The notes beneath the pieces were generated by a model. It was not told where the DNA came from, did not search any database, and was given only the letters and a program-made list of their open reading frames with translations. A stretch of DNA of 33,331 nucleotides from Arcanobacterium sp. (GTDB lineage Bacteria > Actinomycetota > Actinomycetes > Actinomycetales > Actinomycetaceae), in contig JALFZJ010000010.1 of NCBI GenBank assembly GCA_022783665.1, forward strand, positions 1 to 33,331, in the 5' to 3' direction. The position numbers and the translations under genes were made by a program. Positions 1 through 8,256 of the stretch are shown piece after piece. Numbering within the stretch: the stretch's first letter is position 1; each line of letters begins with the position of its first letter.

Positions 1-1
1 C

Positions 2-1216
2 GTCTCTTCGTACAAGCGTATCGTGGACGGCGAGAAGGATTCATCTGGTACGGACGTCACCAGCCCTTACGCCGCATTCATCACCTTCATCGATTCGATT
101 GAAGCAAAAGACGATACCACCGTAACGATCAAGCTCAACCAGCCAATGGAATACCTCAAGGAGCGCTTGGCAGATATCAAGATCGTTCCATCCTCGGCTA
201 CATTCGATGAGCTGACGGCGAAGCCAATCGGTTCTGGCCCGTACAAGTACGACACCATCACCGACACCACGCAGGAGCTCTCGGTAAACGAGCACTACAA
301 CGGCCCGAACCCTGCAACCGTGGCGAACATCCACTACGACAATTCGCGTGACGCTACTGCTCGCCTCACCGCAGCTCTTGGCGGCACCACCGATATCGTG
401 GAAGCTGTAGATCCTCAGGGCATCGAGCAGCTCGAATCTGCAGGCTGGAAAGTTGAAGAAGCAACCGCTTATGGCATCGCTATGATGACCTTCAACACCA
501 CCAAGGCTCCGTTCGATAACAAGCTCACCCGCCAGGCACTGCTCACCGCTGTGGACACCCAGACGATTATTGACACCGCGCTTTCCGGCGCTGGTGCAGA
601 GCCAAACTCCTTCCTCCCAGAATCAAACGATGCATACAAGGAAGCAACTCCGCAGTTTGATTACGATGTAGAAAAGGCAAAGGCTCTCCTTGCTGAAGCC
701 GGTGTGGCTGAAGGCACCACCATCAACGTGCTCACCACCACCGATACGTGGATTGCCGCTATGGGTCCACAGATCAAGCAGAACTTCGAAGCCCTCGGCC
801 TCACAGTAAACCTCGATCAGCAAGCATCAGGCGATGTGTGGAACAACTACGTCGCACAGGGTGACTTCGATGTGATCGTAGCCCCAGGCGATGCATCCGT
901 CTTCGGTGCTGATCCGGGCGTACTCACCGCTGGTTGGTTCTTCTCCCCACTGTGGATGGATCAGCGCTACCGCTTGAGCGAATCCGATCCGGCTGCTGCT
1001 GAAGCTCTTGTAGGCCTCATGGATGAAGCCTCCAAGCTCACCGGTGATGAAGCCAAGGCTAAGTGGGGCGAGGTACAGGATATGATTGCCGATCAGGCGG
1101 CTCTCTATCCGCTCGTCTTCCACACTCTCTACACGGCATACAACCCTGAAAAGGTAGAGAATGTTACGCCAATCGGTGTAACTGGTCTCCAGCTCATCGG
1201 CACCAGCGTGAAGTAA
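2..1216 (+). CDS. ABC transporter solute-binding protein, family 5 (5' partial), probable sialic acid binding component
   Basis: The frame is already open at base 2, so the signal peptide and first part of the protein lie outside the window. About 404 residues are visible. They have the features of the DppA/OppA/NikA (SBP_bac_5) family: a segment on closing the gap to a target conformer (KPIGSGPYKYD) and the run YGIAMMTFNTTKAPFDNKLT followed by RQALLTAVD, which is the family's usual 'F(D)N..VRQAL..A.D' motif. The protein would be lipid-anchored outside the membrane and deliver ligand to the permeases just downstream. The ligand is inferred to be N-acetylneuraminate because the next genes are nanA, nanK, nanE, nagB and nagA. 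The order SBP, permease, fused permease-ATPase, ATPase resembles satABCD of Haemophilus ducreyi and siaEFGI of Corynebacterium glutamicum. A peptide ligand cannot be excluded from sequence alone. Confidence 0.9.
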   Translation, partial: VSSYKRIVDGEKDSSGTDVTSPYAAFITFIDSIEAKDDTTVTIKLNQPMEYLKERLADIKIVPSSATFDELTAKPIGSGPYKYDTITDTTQELSVNEHYNGPNPATVANIHYDNSRDATARLTAALGGTTDIVEAVDPQGIEQLESAGWKVEEATAYGIAMMTFNTTKAPFDNKLTRQALLTAVDTQTIIDTALSGAGAEPNSFLPESNDAYKEATPQFDYDVEKAKALLAEAGVAEGTTINVLTTTDTWIAAMGPQIKQNFEALGLTVNLDQQASGDVWNNYVAQGDFDVIVAPGDASVFGADPGVLTAGWFFSPLWMDQRYRLSESDPAAAEALVGLMDEASKLTGDEAKAKWGEVQDMIADQAALYPLVFHTLYTAYNPEKVENVTPIGVTGLQLIGTSVK

Positions 1217-1289
1217 CGCAGCCGCGAGCTCACCAGATAATACACACATATACATGACGTTTCGCGTCAATGATGCGGAACTCAATATC

Positions 1290-1325
1290 GGCGGGGCGGA
1301 AGCTCCAGCTTCCGCCCCGCCTTTT
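1290..1325 (+). terminator. Strong hairpin plus T-run between the binding-protein gene and the permease genes
   Basis: Arms GGCGGGGCGGAAGCT (1290-1304) and AGCTTCCGCCCCGCC (1307-1321) pair perfectly and are followed by TTTT. It lies 74 bases after the binding-protein stop and 140 bases before the permease start. A leaky terminator here would keep binding protein in excess over membrane components, which is common in ABC operons; that role is inferred. The rest of 1217-1464 holds no gene that I can see. Confidence 0.8.
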
Positions 1326-1464
1326 GCTTGCCAGATATGGCTCAATTTCACCCAATTTAGCTCACTCACAGCGCACTGCAGCGCTTGAATGAACATGGGC
1401 ACCCTGCATTTCCCGCAATCTTCTTCTCAACTTATGCGCTCCACTCTTACGCAAAGGAGTAATC

Positions 1465-2457
1465 GTGAATAACCTCCTAAGGCTAATTGGGCGTCGTCTC
1501 ATCGCATTGCCGATCATGGCAATCGGCGTCACAATCCTCGTGTTCTTCCTTATGGAGCTTTCACCTATCGATCCTGCTTGGGCAGCACTTGGCGATAACG
1601 CCTCAGACCCCGGGCAAGTGAAAGCCTTCAACGTTGCCCACGGCTACGTCATCGACGACGGCAGCCCAGACGGCAAACCGATTCCGGTGCTTGTACGCTA
1701 CTGGAACTATCTCGTGGGTCTGTTCAGTCTCGATTTTGGTATCTACGGTGTGGGTACATCGCACAAGGTGATTGACCTCATCGCACCAGCCCTTCCAGTC
1801 ACCCTTCAATTGACCTTCTTCGGCCTGATCATCGCCGTACTCATTTCCTTCCCTCTCGGCGTGATTGCAGCTCTGTATCGCGACCGCTGGCCAGACCAAG
1901 TGATCCGTGTGCTCTCCGTGGGCTTCATCGGCACGCCAAGCTTCTGGCTCGCAGCACTTCTCGTACTTTTAGGGCTTAACTACCTCCAGGCAATACCTGT
2001 GTCAGGCCCCTTGCCTCGCTTCACTGAGGACTTTGGCGGATGGGCAGCGCGCATGTTCCTTCCCGCGGTGGCGCTCGCAACGCCAGTGATCGGGCAGATG
2101 ACGCGCGTAGTGCGCACCTCCGTTGTTGAAGAACTCGATCGCGACTACGTACGTACTGCACTTGGCGCAGGTATCCCGCGCGCCGTCGTCATTTCTCGAA
2201 ACGTGCTACGCAACGCCCTCATCACCCCTGTAACGGTACTCGGCCTTCGCGTTGGCTACCTTATGGGTGGCGCCGTGGTGATCGAGATTATTTTCGGCAT
2301 CCAAGGTATGGGCAAAGTGCTTGTGCAAGGCGTACAAAACAGCCAAGTAGAGGTTGTGCAGGCTGCGGCGCTCGTGGTGGCACTCGCATTTATCGTCGTC
2401 AATATCATCGTCGATATGCTCTACCTCCTCATCAATCCTCGGATTAGGTCTGTGTGA
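1465..2457 (+). CDS. ABC transporter permease, DppB/SatB type
   Basis: This 330-residue protein has the usual length and hydrophobic profile of a DppB-type inner-membrane permease. It starts with a hydrophobic helix (residues 12-30). The conserved EAA-type loop is visible as the stretch VRTSVVEELDRDYVRTALGAG near residues 215-235, ending in a G-x-P context. The GTG start has a good ribosome binding site (AAAGGAG, 1453-1459). The stop overlaps the next gene at GTGA (2454-2457), so the two membrane components are translationally coupled. With the next gene it should form the membrane channel of the sialate importer; the substrate is inferred from the operon. Confidence 0.93.
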   Translation: MNNLLRLIGRRLIALPIMAIGVTILVFFLMELSPIDPAWAALGDNASDPGQVKAFNVAHGYVIDDGSPDGKPIPVLVRYWNYLVGLFSLDFGIYGVGTSHKVIDLIAPALPVTLQLTFFGLIIAVLISFPLGVIAALYRDRWPDQVIRVLSVGFIGTPSFWLAALLVLLGLNYLQAIPVSGPLPRFTEDFGGWAARMFLPAVALATPVIGQMTRVVRTSVVEELDRDYVRTALGAGIPRAVVISRNVLRNALITPVTVLGLRVGYLMGGAVVIEIIFGIQGMGKVLVQGVQNSQVEVVQAAALVVALAFIVVNIIVDMLYLLINPRIRSV

Positions 2458-4529
2458 TAGCCATGATGAACAAAACCCAAGAACTCGTAAAGGCTGCCGA
2501 ATCAGGCAAGAAAATCAGATTCAATCGCTGGAAGAGCATGAGCCTCGGCGCACGCATCTCGGTAGTTGTGATTGCTATCATCGTGGTGATTTCGGCTATC
2601 GCCCAGTGGATCACTCCCTACAATCCGAACTATGTAGATACATCGGCTATGCTCCAAGCCCCCAGCAGTGAGCATATCTTCGGTACCGATTTCTCTGGCC
2701 GTGACGTACTCTCGCGTCTGCTGATGGGCGGGCGCTACTCCATGGCAATTGGCCTGTTCTCCGCTTTGATCGCATTGATATTCGGTGCGATTATCGGTGC
2801 AATCGCTGCCGTCGTGCGCAAGAGCCTATCCGAAGTGATTATGCGCATCCTCGACATTGTGATGGCTGTGCCAGGCATCGCGATGGCCGCAGTAATGGTG
2901 CTCGTATTCTCTGGCCTGTTCTCTAAAGGCAACAAGATCGGCCTCGTTGCCGTGATTATCTTCGCCATCTCCTTCGTATATACGCCACAGCTTGCACGTA
3001 TTGTGCGCGCGAACGTGATGGCGGCATACGGCGAAGACTACGTGCGAGCCGTCATTGTATCGGGTGCTCGGGCGCCATGGATTCTCATCCGCCACGTGAT
3101 CCGAAATACTGCAGCGCCAGTGCTCGTCTTTGCCACAGTGCTCGTAGCAGACGCGATCATTTTGGAAGCCTCCCTTACCTTTATTGGCTCAGGCTTGAAA
3201 TCAGTGATGGTGCCAACCTGGGGTAACGTACTCTCCGATGCTTCGGCGAATGGTTCGATTATTTACGGCGCATGGTGGACTGCCTTCTTCCCCGGCGTGC
3301 TGATCATGATTACGGTGCTATGCCTCAACATCATTTCTGAAGGCATCACTGATGCGATGGTGGCAGCTCCAGCTTCTACCCCTGCAAAAGTTGAACAAAA
3401 CACAGCAGATCGTGAAGCAGATGCTCTTCTCCTCGATCCTCGCCGTGCTTATGCAGAGCAGGCAGAGTCGCTCCAGGCTCGCCTCGATGCCCTCGAATCT
3501 GTAGAGACGAAGCGTTCCGATCGTCTCGATGACTCACAGTTCGAAGGTGAGACGCCGCTGCTTGAGGTGAAAGATCTGTGCATCAAGTTCCCACGCCACG
3601 GTGATGTGAACGTCGTAGATCACGTGAGCTTCACGGTGCGCCCAGGTGAAACGATGGGCTTGGTGGGTGAATCTGGATGCGGTAAATCCATCACGGCACT
3701 TACGATTATGGGCTTGATTGATCCACGCGCCGAATTCGAAGGTGAAATCCTCTACCAAGGCCGCGATCTTTTGACGATGCCTGCCAAGGAACGTCAGAGC
3801 CTTCTCGGCCACGAGATGGCAATGATCTACCAAGACGCGTTGAGCTCTCTCAACCCAGCAATGCTTATCAAATCGCAGATGAAGCAGCTAACGAAGCGCG
3901 GAGGCACACGCACCGCCGAAGAGCTCCTAGAACTTGTAGGGCTCGATCCGAAACGTACGCTCGAAAGCTATCCACACGAGCTTTCTGGCGGCCAGCGCCA
4001 GCGCGTGCTGATCGCAATGGCTCTCACGCGCGATCCGAAACTCGTGATCGCCGACGAGCCCACCACAGCGCTCGATGTGACGGTGCAAAAGCAGGTGATT
4101 TCGCTGCTGAACGAACTTCGTGAAAAGCTCGGCTTCGCCATGGTGTTCGTATCGCACGACCTCGCCCTGGTAGCAGAAGTAGCACACAAGATCACGGTGA
4201 TGTACGCCGGGCAGGTAGTGGAGCAGGCGCCGACGTCTGAACTCTTGGAGAACCCGACGCACGAATACACCCGAGGTCTGCTCGGTGCGGTGCTTTCAAT
4301 CGAAAGTGGTTCCGGGCGCCTACACCAAGTGCCGGGTACGGTACCATCGCCGCGAGACTTCCCGATTGGGGATCGTTTCGCTCCAAGGTCATCGCACCCA
4401 GACTACGGCGAAGATATCCCGCTCAGCTTTGAGGTTGTAGGCCCTGAACACGTCTATGCGGCTCTGCCGGATAAACCAGGGGTTTATAAGCGGGCACCCA
4501 AATATCAGCCAACGGGAAAGGAGGCCTAA
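2454..4529 (+). CDS. Fused ABC permease-ATPase, DppC+DppD (SatC/SiaG type)
   Basis: This 691-residue protein joins two proteins that are usually separate. Residues 1 to about 310 are a DppC-type permease: an N-terminal cytoplasmic segment, a first helix near residues 33-55, the HIFGTDFSGRDVLSR motif and the EAA loop around DYVRAVIVSGARAP. A charged linker (about 310-365, rich in E, A and R) leads to a Dpp/OppD ATPase with Walker A GESGCGKS (about 405), signature LSGGQRQR (about 508), Walker B LVIADEPTTALD (about 530) and a C-terminal oligopeptide-type extension. The fusion is known from SatC of H. ducreyi and SiaG of C. glutamicum and is the best single clue that the importer carries sialic acid. 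The GTG start at 2454 overlaps the previous stop; ATG at 2463 or 2466 is a possible alternative. Confidence 0.93.
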   Translation: MIAMMNKTQELVKAAESGKKIRFNRWKSMSLGARISVVVIAIIVVISAIAQWITPYNPNYVDTSAMLQAPSSEHIFGTDFSGRDVLSRLLMGGRYSMAIGLFSALIALIFGAIIGAIAAVVRKSLSEVIMRILDIVMAVPGIAMAAVMVLVFSGLFSKGNKIGLVAVIIFAISFVYTPQLARIVRANVMAAYGEDYVRAVIVSGARAPWILIRHVIRNTAAPVLVFATVLVADAIILEASLTFIGSGLKSVMVPTWGNVLSDASANGSIIYGAWWTAFFPGVLIMITVLCLNIISEGITDAMVAAPASTPAKVEQNTADREADALLLDPRRAYAEQAESLQARLDALESVETKRSDRLDDSQFEGETPLLEVKDLCIKFPRHGDVNVVDHVSFTVRPGETMGLVGESGCGKSITALTIMGLIDPRAEFEGEILYQGRDLLTMPAKERQSLLGHEMAMIYQDALSSLNPAMLIKSQMKQLTKRGGTRTAEELLELVGLDPKRTLESYPHELSGGQRQRVLIAMALTRDPKLVIADEPTTALDVTVQKQVISLLNELREKLGFAMVFVSHDLALVAEVAHKITVMYAGQVVEQAPTSELLENPTHEYTRGLLGAVLSIESGSGRLHQVPGTVPSPRDFPIGDRFAPRSSHPDYGEDIPLSFEVVGPEHVYAALPDKPGVYKRAPKYQPTGKEA

Positions 4530-4534
4530 GAGCC

Positions 4535-5380
4535 ATGCATGCATCAGCGCAAAATATGCATACGAACACTGATCCCGATCAGCCAATCATTGAACTCCAA
4601 GACGTAGAGGTAACGTTCAAAGCCCGCACAGGCTCGATCTTCAAACCCAACCACGTGCATGCTGTGCGTGGGGTGAACATGAAGATCTTGCCTGGCAAGG
4701 TACTCGGTATTGTGGGCGAATCGGGCTGTGGCAAATCCACCACCGCGAACGTGATGTGTGGGCTTCAAGTAGCCACCAGTGGCAAAGTGCTCTTCATGGG
4801 TAAGGATGTAACCAAACGCACCGCCCAAGATCGGCGCCACATTGGCAAAGTTGTATCGGTGGTATTCCAGGATCCTGCAACGGCTCTTAACCCGCGTATG
4901 ACGGTGCAAGACCAGCTCGCTGATCCGCTGCGCGTACACAAAATAGGGGATGAAGCCTCGCGTGAAAAGCGCGTACGCGAACTGCTAGGCCTCGTGGGTT
5001 TGCCGCTCTCCGCACTCGGGGCTCTGCCCGGCCAGCTATCGGGTGGCCAGCGGCAGCGCGTCGCTATCGCGCGTGCTCTTTCGATTGGCCCCAAGGCGAT
5101 CATTGCGGATGAACCAACCTCCGCCTTGGACGTCTCCGTGCGTGCCCAGATCCTCAACCTCCTCAACGATCTCAAGCAAGAACTCGGCTTGGCGATGGTG
5201 TTTATTTCGCACGATATTCAAACCGTGCGCTATATCTCTGATCGTATTGCCGTAATGAATGCCGGGCTCGTGGTTGAAGAAGGACCGGCGGCACAGCTGC
5301 TCGCTCATCCTAACGATCCGTATACCCGCAAGTTGCTGGGCGCAGCGCCGTCACTTCTACATCCGACGCTCGCATCCTAA
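4535..5380 (+). CDS. ABC transporter ATP-binding protein, DppF/SatD type
   Basis: This 281-residue ATPase has Walker A GESGCGKS (about residue 60), a Q-loop (VVFQDPATALNPRM), signature LSGGQRQR (about 168), Walker B AIIADEPTSALD and the H-loop (FISHD). It is the second nucleotide-binding subunit and would pair with the ATPase half of the upstream fusion protein to power uptake. The ATG has a strong ribosome binding site (AAAGGAGG, 4516-4523) only 5 bases after the preceding stop, so it is in the same transcript. There is no C-terminal oligopeptide extension as long as in the fused partner. Substrate is inferred from context. Confidence 0.93.
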   Translation: MHASAQNMHTNTDPDQPIIELQDVEVTFKARTGSIFKPNHVHAVRGVNMKILPGKVLGIVGESGCGKSTTANVMCGLQVATSGKVLFMGKDVTKRTAQDRRHIGKVVSVVFQDPATALNPRMTVQDQLADPLRVHKIGDEASREKRVRELLGLVGLPLSALGALPGQLSGGQRQRVAIARALSIGPKAIIADEPTSALDVSVRAQILNLLNDLKQELGLAMVFISHDIQTVRYISDRIAVMNAGLVVEEGPAAQLLAHPNDPYTRKLLGAAPSLLHPTLAS

Positions 5381-5408
5381 ACACCTCCACAAATCCCAAA
5401 ACATATAC

Positions 5409-5427
5409 ACCGCGAACTTCTCGCGGT
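5409..5427 (+). other. Small intergenic hairpin before nanA
   Basis: ACCGCGA (5409-5415), loop ACTTC, TCGCGGT (5421-5427). There is no T-run, so it is not a classical terminator. It ends 8 bases before the AAGGAGGAGAG ribosome binding site of nanA and could act as a processing or stabilising stem at the border between transport and catabolic genes. Confidence 0.45.
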
Positions 5428-5451
5428 AACTCCCAAGGAGGAGAGAATCAA

Positions 5452-6363
5452 ATGGTGAAGCCGATTCGTGGCGTTGTGCCGCCACTGGCGATTCCGCTAA
5501 AAGACGGCGAACTAGATGTGCCCTCGCTTGAGCGCACAATCAACCGGATGATAGACGCCGGTATTGACGCTCTGTTCGTCCTCGGCTCGAGCGGTGAAGT
5601 AGTGTTCTCCACGAATACCCGCAGAGAGCAAATCATTAGAGAATCGATGCGCATTATCGATGGGCGGATTCCTGTGCTCTGTGGCGTGATCGATACCGAA
5701 ACTGAACGCGTTATCGAGCATATCCGCGTGGCCGAAAAGTATGGCGTGGATGCCGTAGTGGCAACTGCTCCGTTCTACGCACTTCAGGGCGAAACCGAAG
5801 TGAAAGAACATTTCAGGATCCTGCACGAATCTACCGATTTGCCGATCTGGGCATACGATATCCCCGTATGCGTACACTTCAAACTCTCACCGAACCTGCT
5901 CATGGAACTCGGTAAAGAAGGCACGCTCTCGGGCGTGAAAGATTCTTCGGGAGACGACGTCTCCTTCCGTTTCCTTTCACGGATGAACGAAGAAGCTGGG
6001 CATCCGTTGCAGCTTCTTACCGGCCATGAAGTGGTGGTAGACGGCGCTTATCTTTCTGGCGCCGACGGCTCCGTACCCGGCCTGGGTAACGTTGACCCTG
6101 ATGGCTATGTGCGCCAGTGGAAGGCTTTCCAGGCTGGAGATTGGCAGGCAGTGCGTGAAGAGCAGGATCGCCTCGCTGATCTGATGACGATCGTCAATGT
6201 ATCGGGTGTACAAGGTTTCGGCGCTGGCATCGGCGCATTTAAGACGGCGCTGCGTGAGCTTGGTGTGTTCGATACGAATGATATGCCTCGTCCGGTGAAG
6301 CCACTTGAGGGGGAGAACGTAGAGCACGTGCGTTCTGTGCTTCGTAAAGTAGGGCTACTGTAA
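5452..6363 (+). CDS. nanA: N-acetylneuraminate lyase (DHDPS/NAL family aldolase)
   Basis: This 303-residue class I aldolase of the dihydrodipicolinate synthase/NAL superfamily splits N-acetylneuraminate into N-acetylmannosamine and pyruvate through a Schiff base. Visible features are the substrate carboxylate loop GSSGE (residues 43-47), the tyrosine in AYDIP (about 134) and the Schiff-base lysine in GVKDSSGD (about 163). Residues alone do not separate NAL from other members such as KDG aldolase or DapA. The assignment rests on neighbours: a SatC-like importer upstream and nanK, nanE, nagB and nagA downstream. The ATG follows AAGGAGGAGAG at ideal spacing. Confidence 0.85.
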   Translation: MVKPIRGVVPPLAIPLKDGELDVPSLERTINRMIDAGIDALFVLGSSGEVVFSTNTRREQIIRESMRIIDGRIPVLCGVIDTETERVIEHIRVAEKYGVDAVVATAPFYALQGETEVKEHFRILHESTDLPIWAYDIPVCVHFKLSPNLLMELGKEGTLSGVKDSSGDDVSFRFLSRMNEEAGHPLQLLTGHEVVVDGAYLSGADGSVPGLGNVDPDGYVRQWKAFQAGDWQAVREEQDRLADLMTIVNVSGVQGFGAGIGAFKTALRELGVFDTNDMPRPVKPLEGENVEHVRSVLRKVGLL

Positions 6364-6365
6364 TC

Positions 6366-6401
6366 GAATGCGCAGAGCCGCCGCTGCGACTCTGCGCATT
6401 C
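6366..6401 (+). other. Perfect 12-bp inverted repeat between nanA and nanK
   Basis: GAATGCGCAGAG (6366-6377) and CTCTGCGCATTC (6390-6401) pair perfectly across a 12-base loop, three bases after the nanA stop. No T-run follows, so an mRNA stability element or Rho-pausing site is as likely as a terminator. nanK begins 47 bases later. Confidence 0.6.
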
Positions 6402-6448
6402 CATATCAACTCAACAATCAGCGTCGATAACAGAAAGGTAATGTTCGA

Positions 6449-7420
6449 ATGGCTAAGCAGATATACAACGCTATTGCCATCGATCTGGGTGGCACAAAGA
6501 CGGCTGCTGCAATCGTCAATTCACGTGGCGAGCAGATGAGTGAAAAGATCAAAGCCCCAACGCCTGCAAAGATTGGCGGGGAGGCTATCCTCGATACTAT
6601 TGCCAGTCTTGTTGAGCAAAAACGCAGTATCCTTGGCAAAGATCCAGACGTCATCGGGATCGGTGCGGCCGGATCAATCGACGCTGAGCGCGGAATCGTA
6701 GTGAATTCTTCTGGCACTATTACCGGATGGATAGGTACGGATATCGTTTCGGGGCTTCGTGAACGCCTCGAGTGGGCGAGCGAGGTGCCGATCAAGGTGC
6801 AAAATGACGCCGATGCCCACGCCGTTGGTGAATCATGGAAAGGCGCCGGAAAAGACGCACGATCTATGCTGATGGTAGCCGTAGGTACAGGTATCGGCTG
6901 TGCATACTGTCTTGATGGCAAAGTGGTGCGCGGAGCACACCACGTGAATGGTGAAATCGGCACGGCGCGTATCCCTTTCAACGACGATATGCCGCAGATT
7001 ATAGACGGCGACCTTCCGGGAATGCTCGAGCAAAACACCGCCGGGCCGGCGATGGTGGAATTCTATCGCCGTCTTGGAGGCTGCGAAGCGGAGAACCCGG
7101 AGCGCGGGCAGAAGGTAATGGAACTTGCCGCTGATGGAGACGAAATCGCCCTACGCGTCACTGCGGCTCTTGGCCGCAGGCTAGGCGAGGTGTTGAGCTG
7201 GCAGGTGATGATGCTTGATCCTGAAGTTATTGTGCTTGGCGGCGGCGTGCCGAAACCGAAGAGCGCATGGTGGCAGGCCATGAATGAGCGTCTTGTGGAG
7301 CTTCTGCCTGAATATATGCAGAGCAAGGTTGTGCTGCGCAGGGCAAAGCTGAAAAATAACGCGGCATTCCTCGGCGCTGCCCGTGATGCATTCCGCCTTG
7401 CGGGGATCAAAACTAAGTGA
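6449..7420 (+). CDS. nanK: ROK-family sugar kinase, probable N-acetylmannosamine kinase
   Basis: This 323-residue ROK kinase has the N-terminal phosphate-binding motif DLGGTKT (residues 11-17), the catalytic base motif in VQNDADAHAVGE (about 120) and the second glycine loop VAVGTGIGCAY. In the pathway it would phosphorylate ManNAc to ManNAc-6-P. In most ROK proteins the segment after the conserved GEIG carries a zinc-binding C-x-C-G-x2-G-C motif. Here the segment after NGEIG (about 168-195) has no cysteine, so the zinc site is missing. The stop overlaps nanE at GTGA. Glucokinase is the main alternative; context favours NanK. Confidence 0.85.
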   Translation: MAKQIYNAIAIDLGGTKTAAAIVNSRGEQMSEKIKAPTPAKIGGEAILDTIASLVEQKRSILGKDPDVIGIGAAGSIDAERGIVVNSSGTITGWIGTDIVSGLRERLEWASEVPIKVQNDADAHAVGESWKGAGKDARSMLMVAVGTGIGCAYCLDGKVVRGAHHVNGEIGTARIPFNDDMPQIIDGDLPGMLEQNTAGPAMVEFYRRLGGCEAENPERGQKVMELAADGDEIALRVTAALGRRLGEVLSWQVMMLDPEVIVLGGGVPKPKSAWWQAMNERLVELLPEYMQSKVVLRRAKLKNNAAFLGAARDAFRLAGIKTK

Positions 7421-8115
7421 AAGGCGTGATTGTGACTGATCTTGTTGAGGCTATCAAAGGAAAACTCATTGTCTCGTGCCAGGCTTATCCGGGCGAACCG
7501 CTTCGCCGCGCGGAAATAACTGCGGCGATGGCTCAAGCAGTAGTAGAAGGCGGAGCAGCCGCAGTACGGGTGCAGGGTGTGGCAGATATTGTGGCTGTAC
7601 GCCAGGCGACTGATGCTCCAATTGTTGGGCTGATTAAGTATGGGCATGACGGCGTGTACATTACGCCGTCTGTAGCTCATGCGCGGGCATGCGCTCTTGC
7701 AGGCGCCGAGATCGTGGCAATAGATGCCACGTTAAGGCCACGTTTGGGTGGCGAAAGCTTTGCTGATGCGGTGCGCGCAGTACACAGCGAATTCCCCGGA
7801 GTGCTCGTGATGGCCGACTGTGCATCCCTCGAAGATGCACAAGCGGCTGAGCAAGCAGGAGCCGACTTTATTGGCACAACTCTAGCGGGCTACACGCCAG
7901 GATATGAATATGCCCGTGAAAAAACCTCTGGGCCGGACTACGGGTTTATTGAGCAAGTGCTTGGGAGTGTAACCAAGCCTGTGATCGTAGAGGGCCGCCT
8001 ACATCATCCTGAAGATGTGGCGAAAGTCCTGGATATGGGCGCACACAGCGCATGTGTGGGCACCGCCATCACCCATCCCACCACGATTACATCGTGGTTC
8101 GCTCCAAAAAACTAG
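7417..8115 (+). CDS. nanE: N-acetylmannosamine-6-phosphate 2-epimerase
   Basis: This 232-residue TIM-barrel protein converts ManNAc-6-P to GlcNAc-6-P. Family features are visible: the opening LIVSCQAYPGEPLR, AAAVRVQG, IVGLIKY with the catalytic lysine, IDATLRPR with the catalytic glutamate region further on, TTLAGYT and the C-terminal VEGRLHHPEDV and GAHSACVGTAITHP. The GTG start overlaps the nanK stop by 4 bases, implying coupled translation; GTG at 7426 is a possible alternative. Confidence 0.93.
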   Translation: MKGVIVTDLVEAIKGKLIVSCQAYPGEPLRRAEITAAMAQAVVEGGAAAVRVQGVADIVAVRQATDAPIVGLIKYGHDGVYITPSVAHARACALAGAEIVAIDATLRPRLGGESFADAVRAVHSEFPGVLVMADCASLEDAQAAEQAGADFIGTTLAGYTPGYEYAREKTSGPDYGFIEQVLGSVTKPVIVEGRLHHPEDVAKVLDMGAHSACVGTAITHPTTITSWFAPKN

Positions 8116-8136
8116 CACTTCACTAAAATAGAAGTG
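8116..8136 (+). other. Hairpin directly after nanE
   Basis: CACTTC (8116-8121) and GAAGTG (8131-8136) enclose a 9-base A/T-rich loop. The stem begins at the base after the nanE stop. No T-run follows. It is the first of four stems in the nanE-nagB gap. Confidence 0.5.
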
Positions 8137-8145
8137 ATCGATAAA

Positions 8146-8198
8146 CCGCCGTGCGGGTGTTGTAACCCGCATGTGTTGCTGGAACGCAACCGCGGCGG
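8146..8198 (+). promoter_or_regulatory. Possible three-way-junction RNA element upstream of nagB
   Basis: An outer stem CCGCCG (8146-8151) with CGGCGG (8193-8198) encloses two further stems. These are GCGGGT/ACCCGC (8153-8158 and 8165-8170, six-base loop) and GTTGC/GCAAC (8175-8179 and 8186-8190, six-base loop). All three pair perfectly, with one to four bases at the junctions. It ends 58 bases before nagB. The layout resembles a three-way-junction regulatory RNA more than a terminator, since no T-run follows. I do not recognise a known riboswitch consensus, and the glmS ribozyme is not evident. Confidence 0.5.
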
Positions 8199-8256
8199 CG
8201 TCTGCCATCAGGCGCATCGTGCAAGTTGAACATAACGCAGTAGAACGAAGAGTGAT

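Noticed and set aside
8146..8198. glmS-type ribozyme or hammerhead ribozyme before nagB
   Set aside because: The three-way junction lacks the CTGATGA and GAAA core of a hammerhead, and no glmS-type core is evident.
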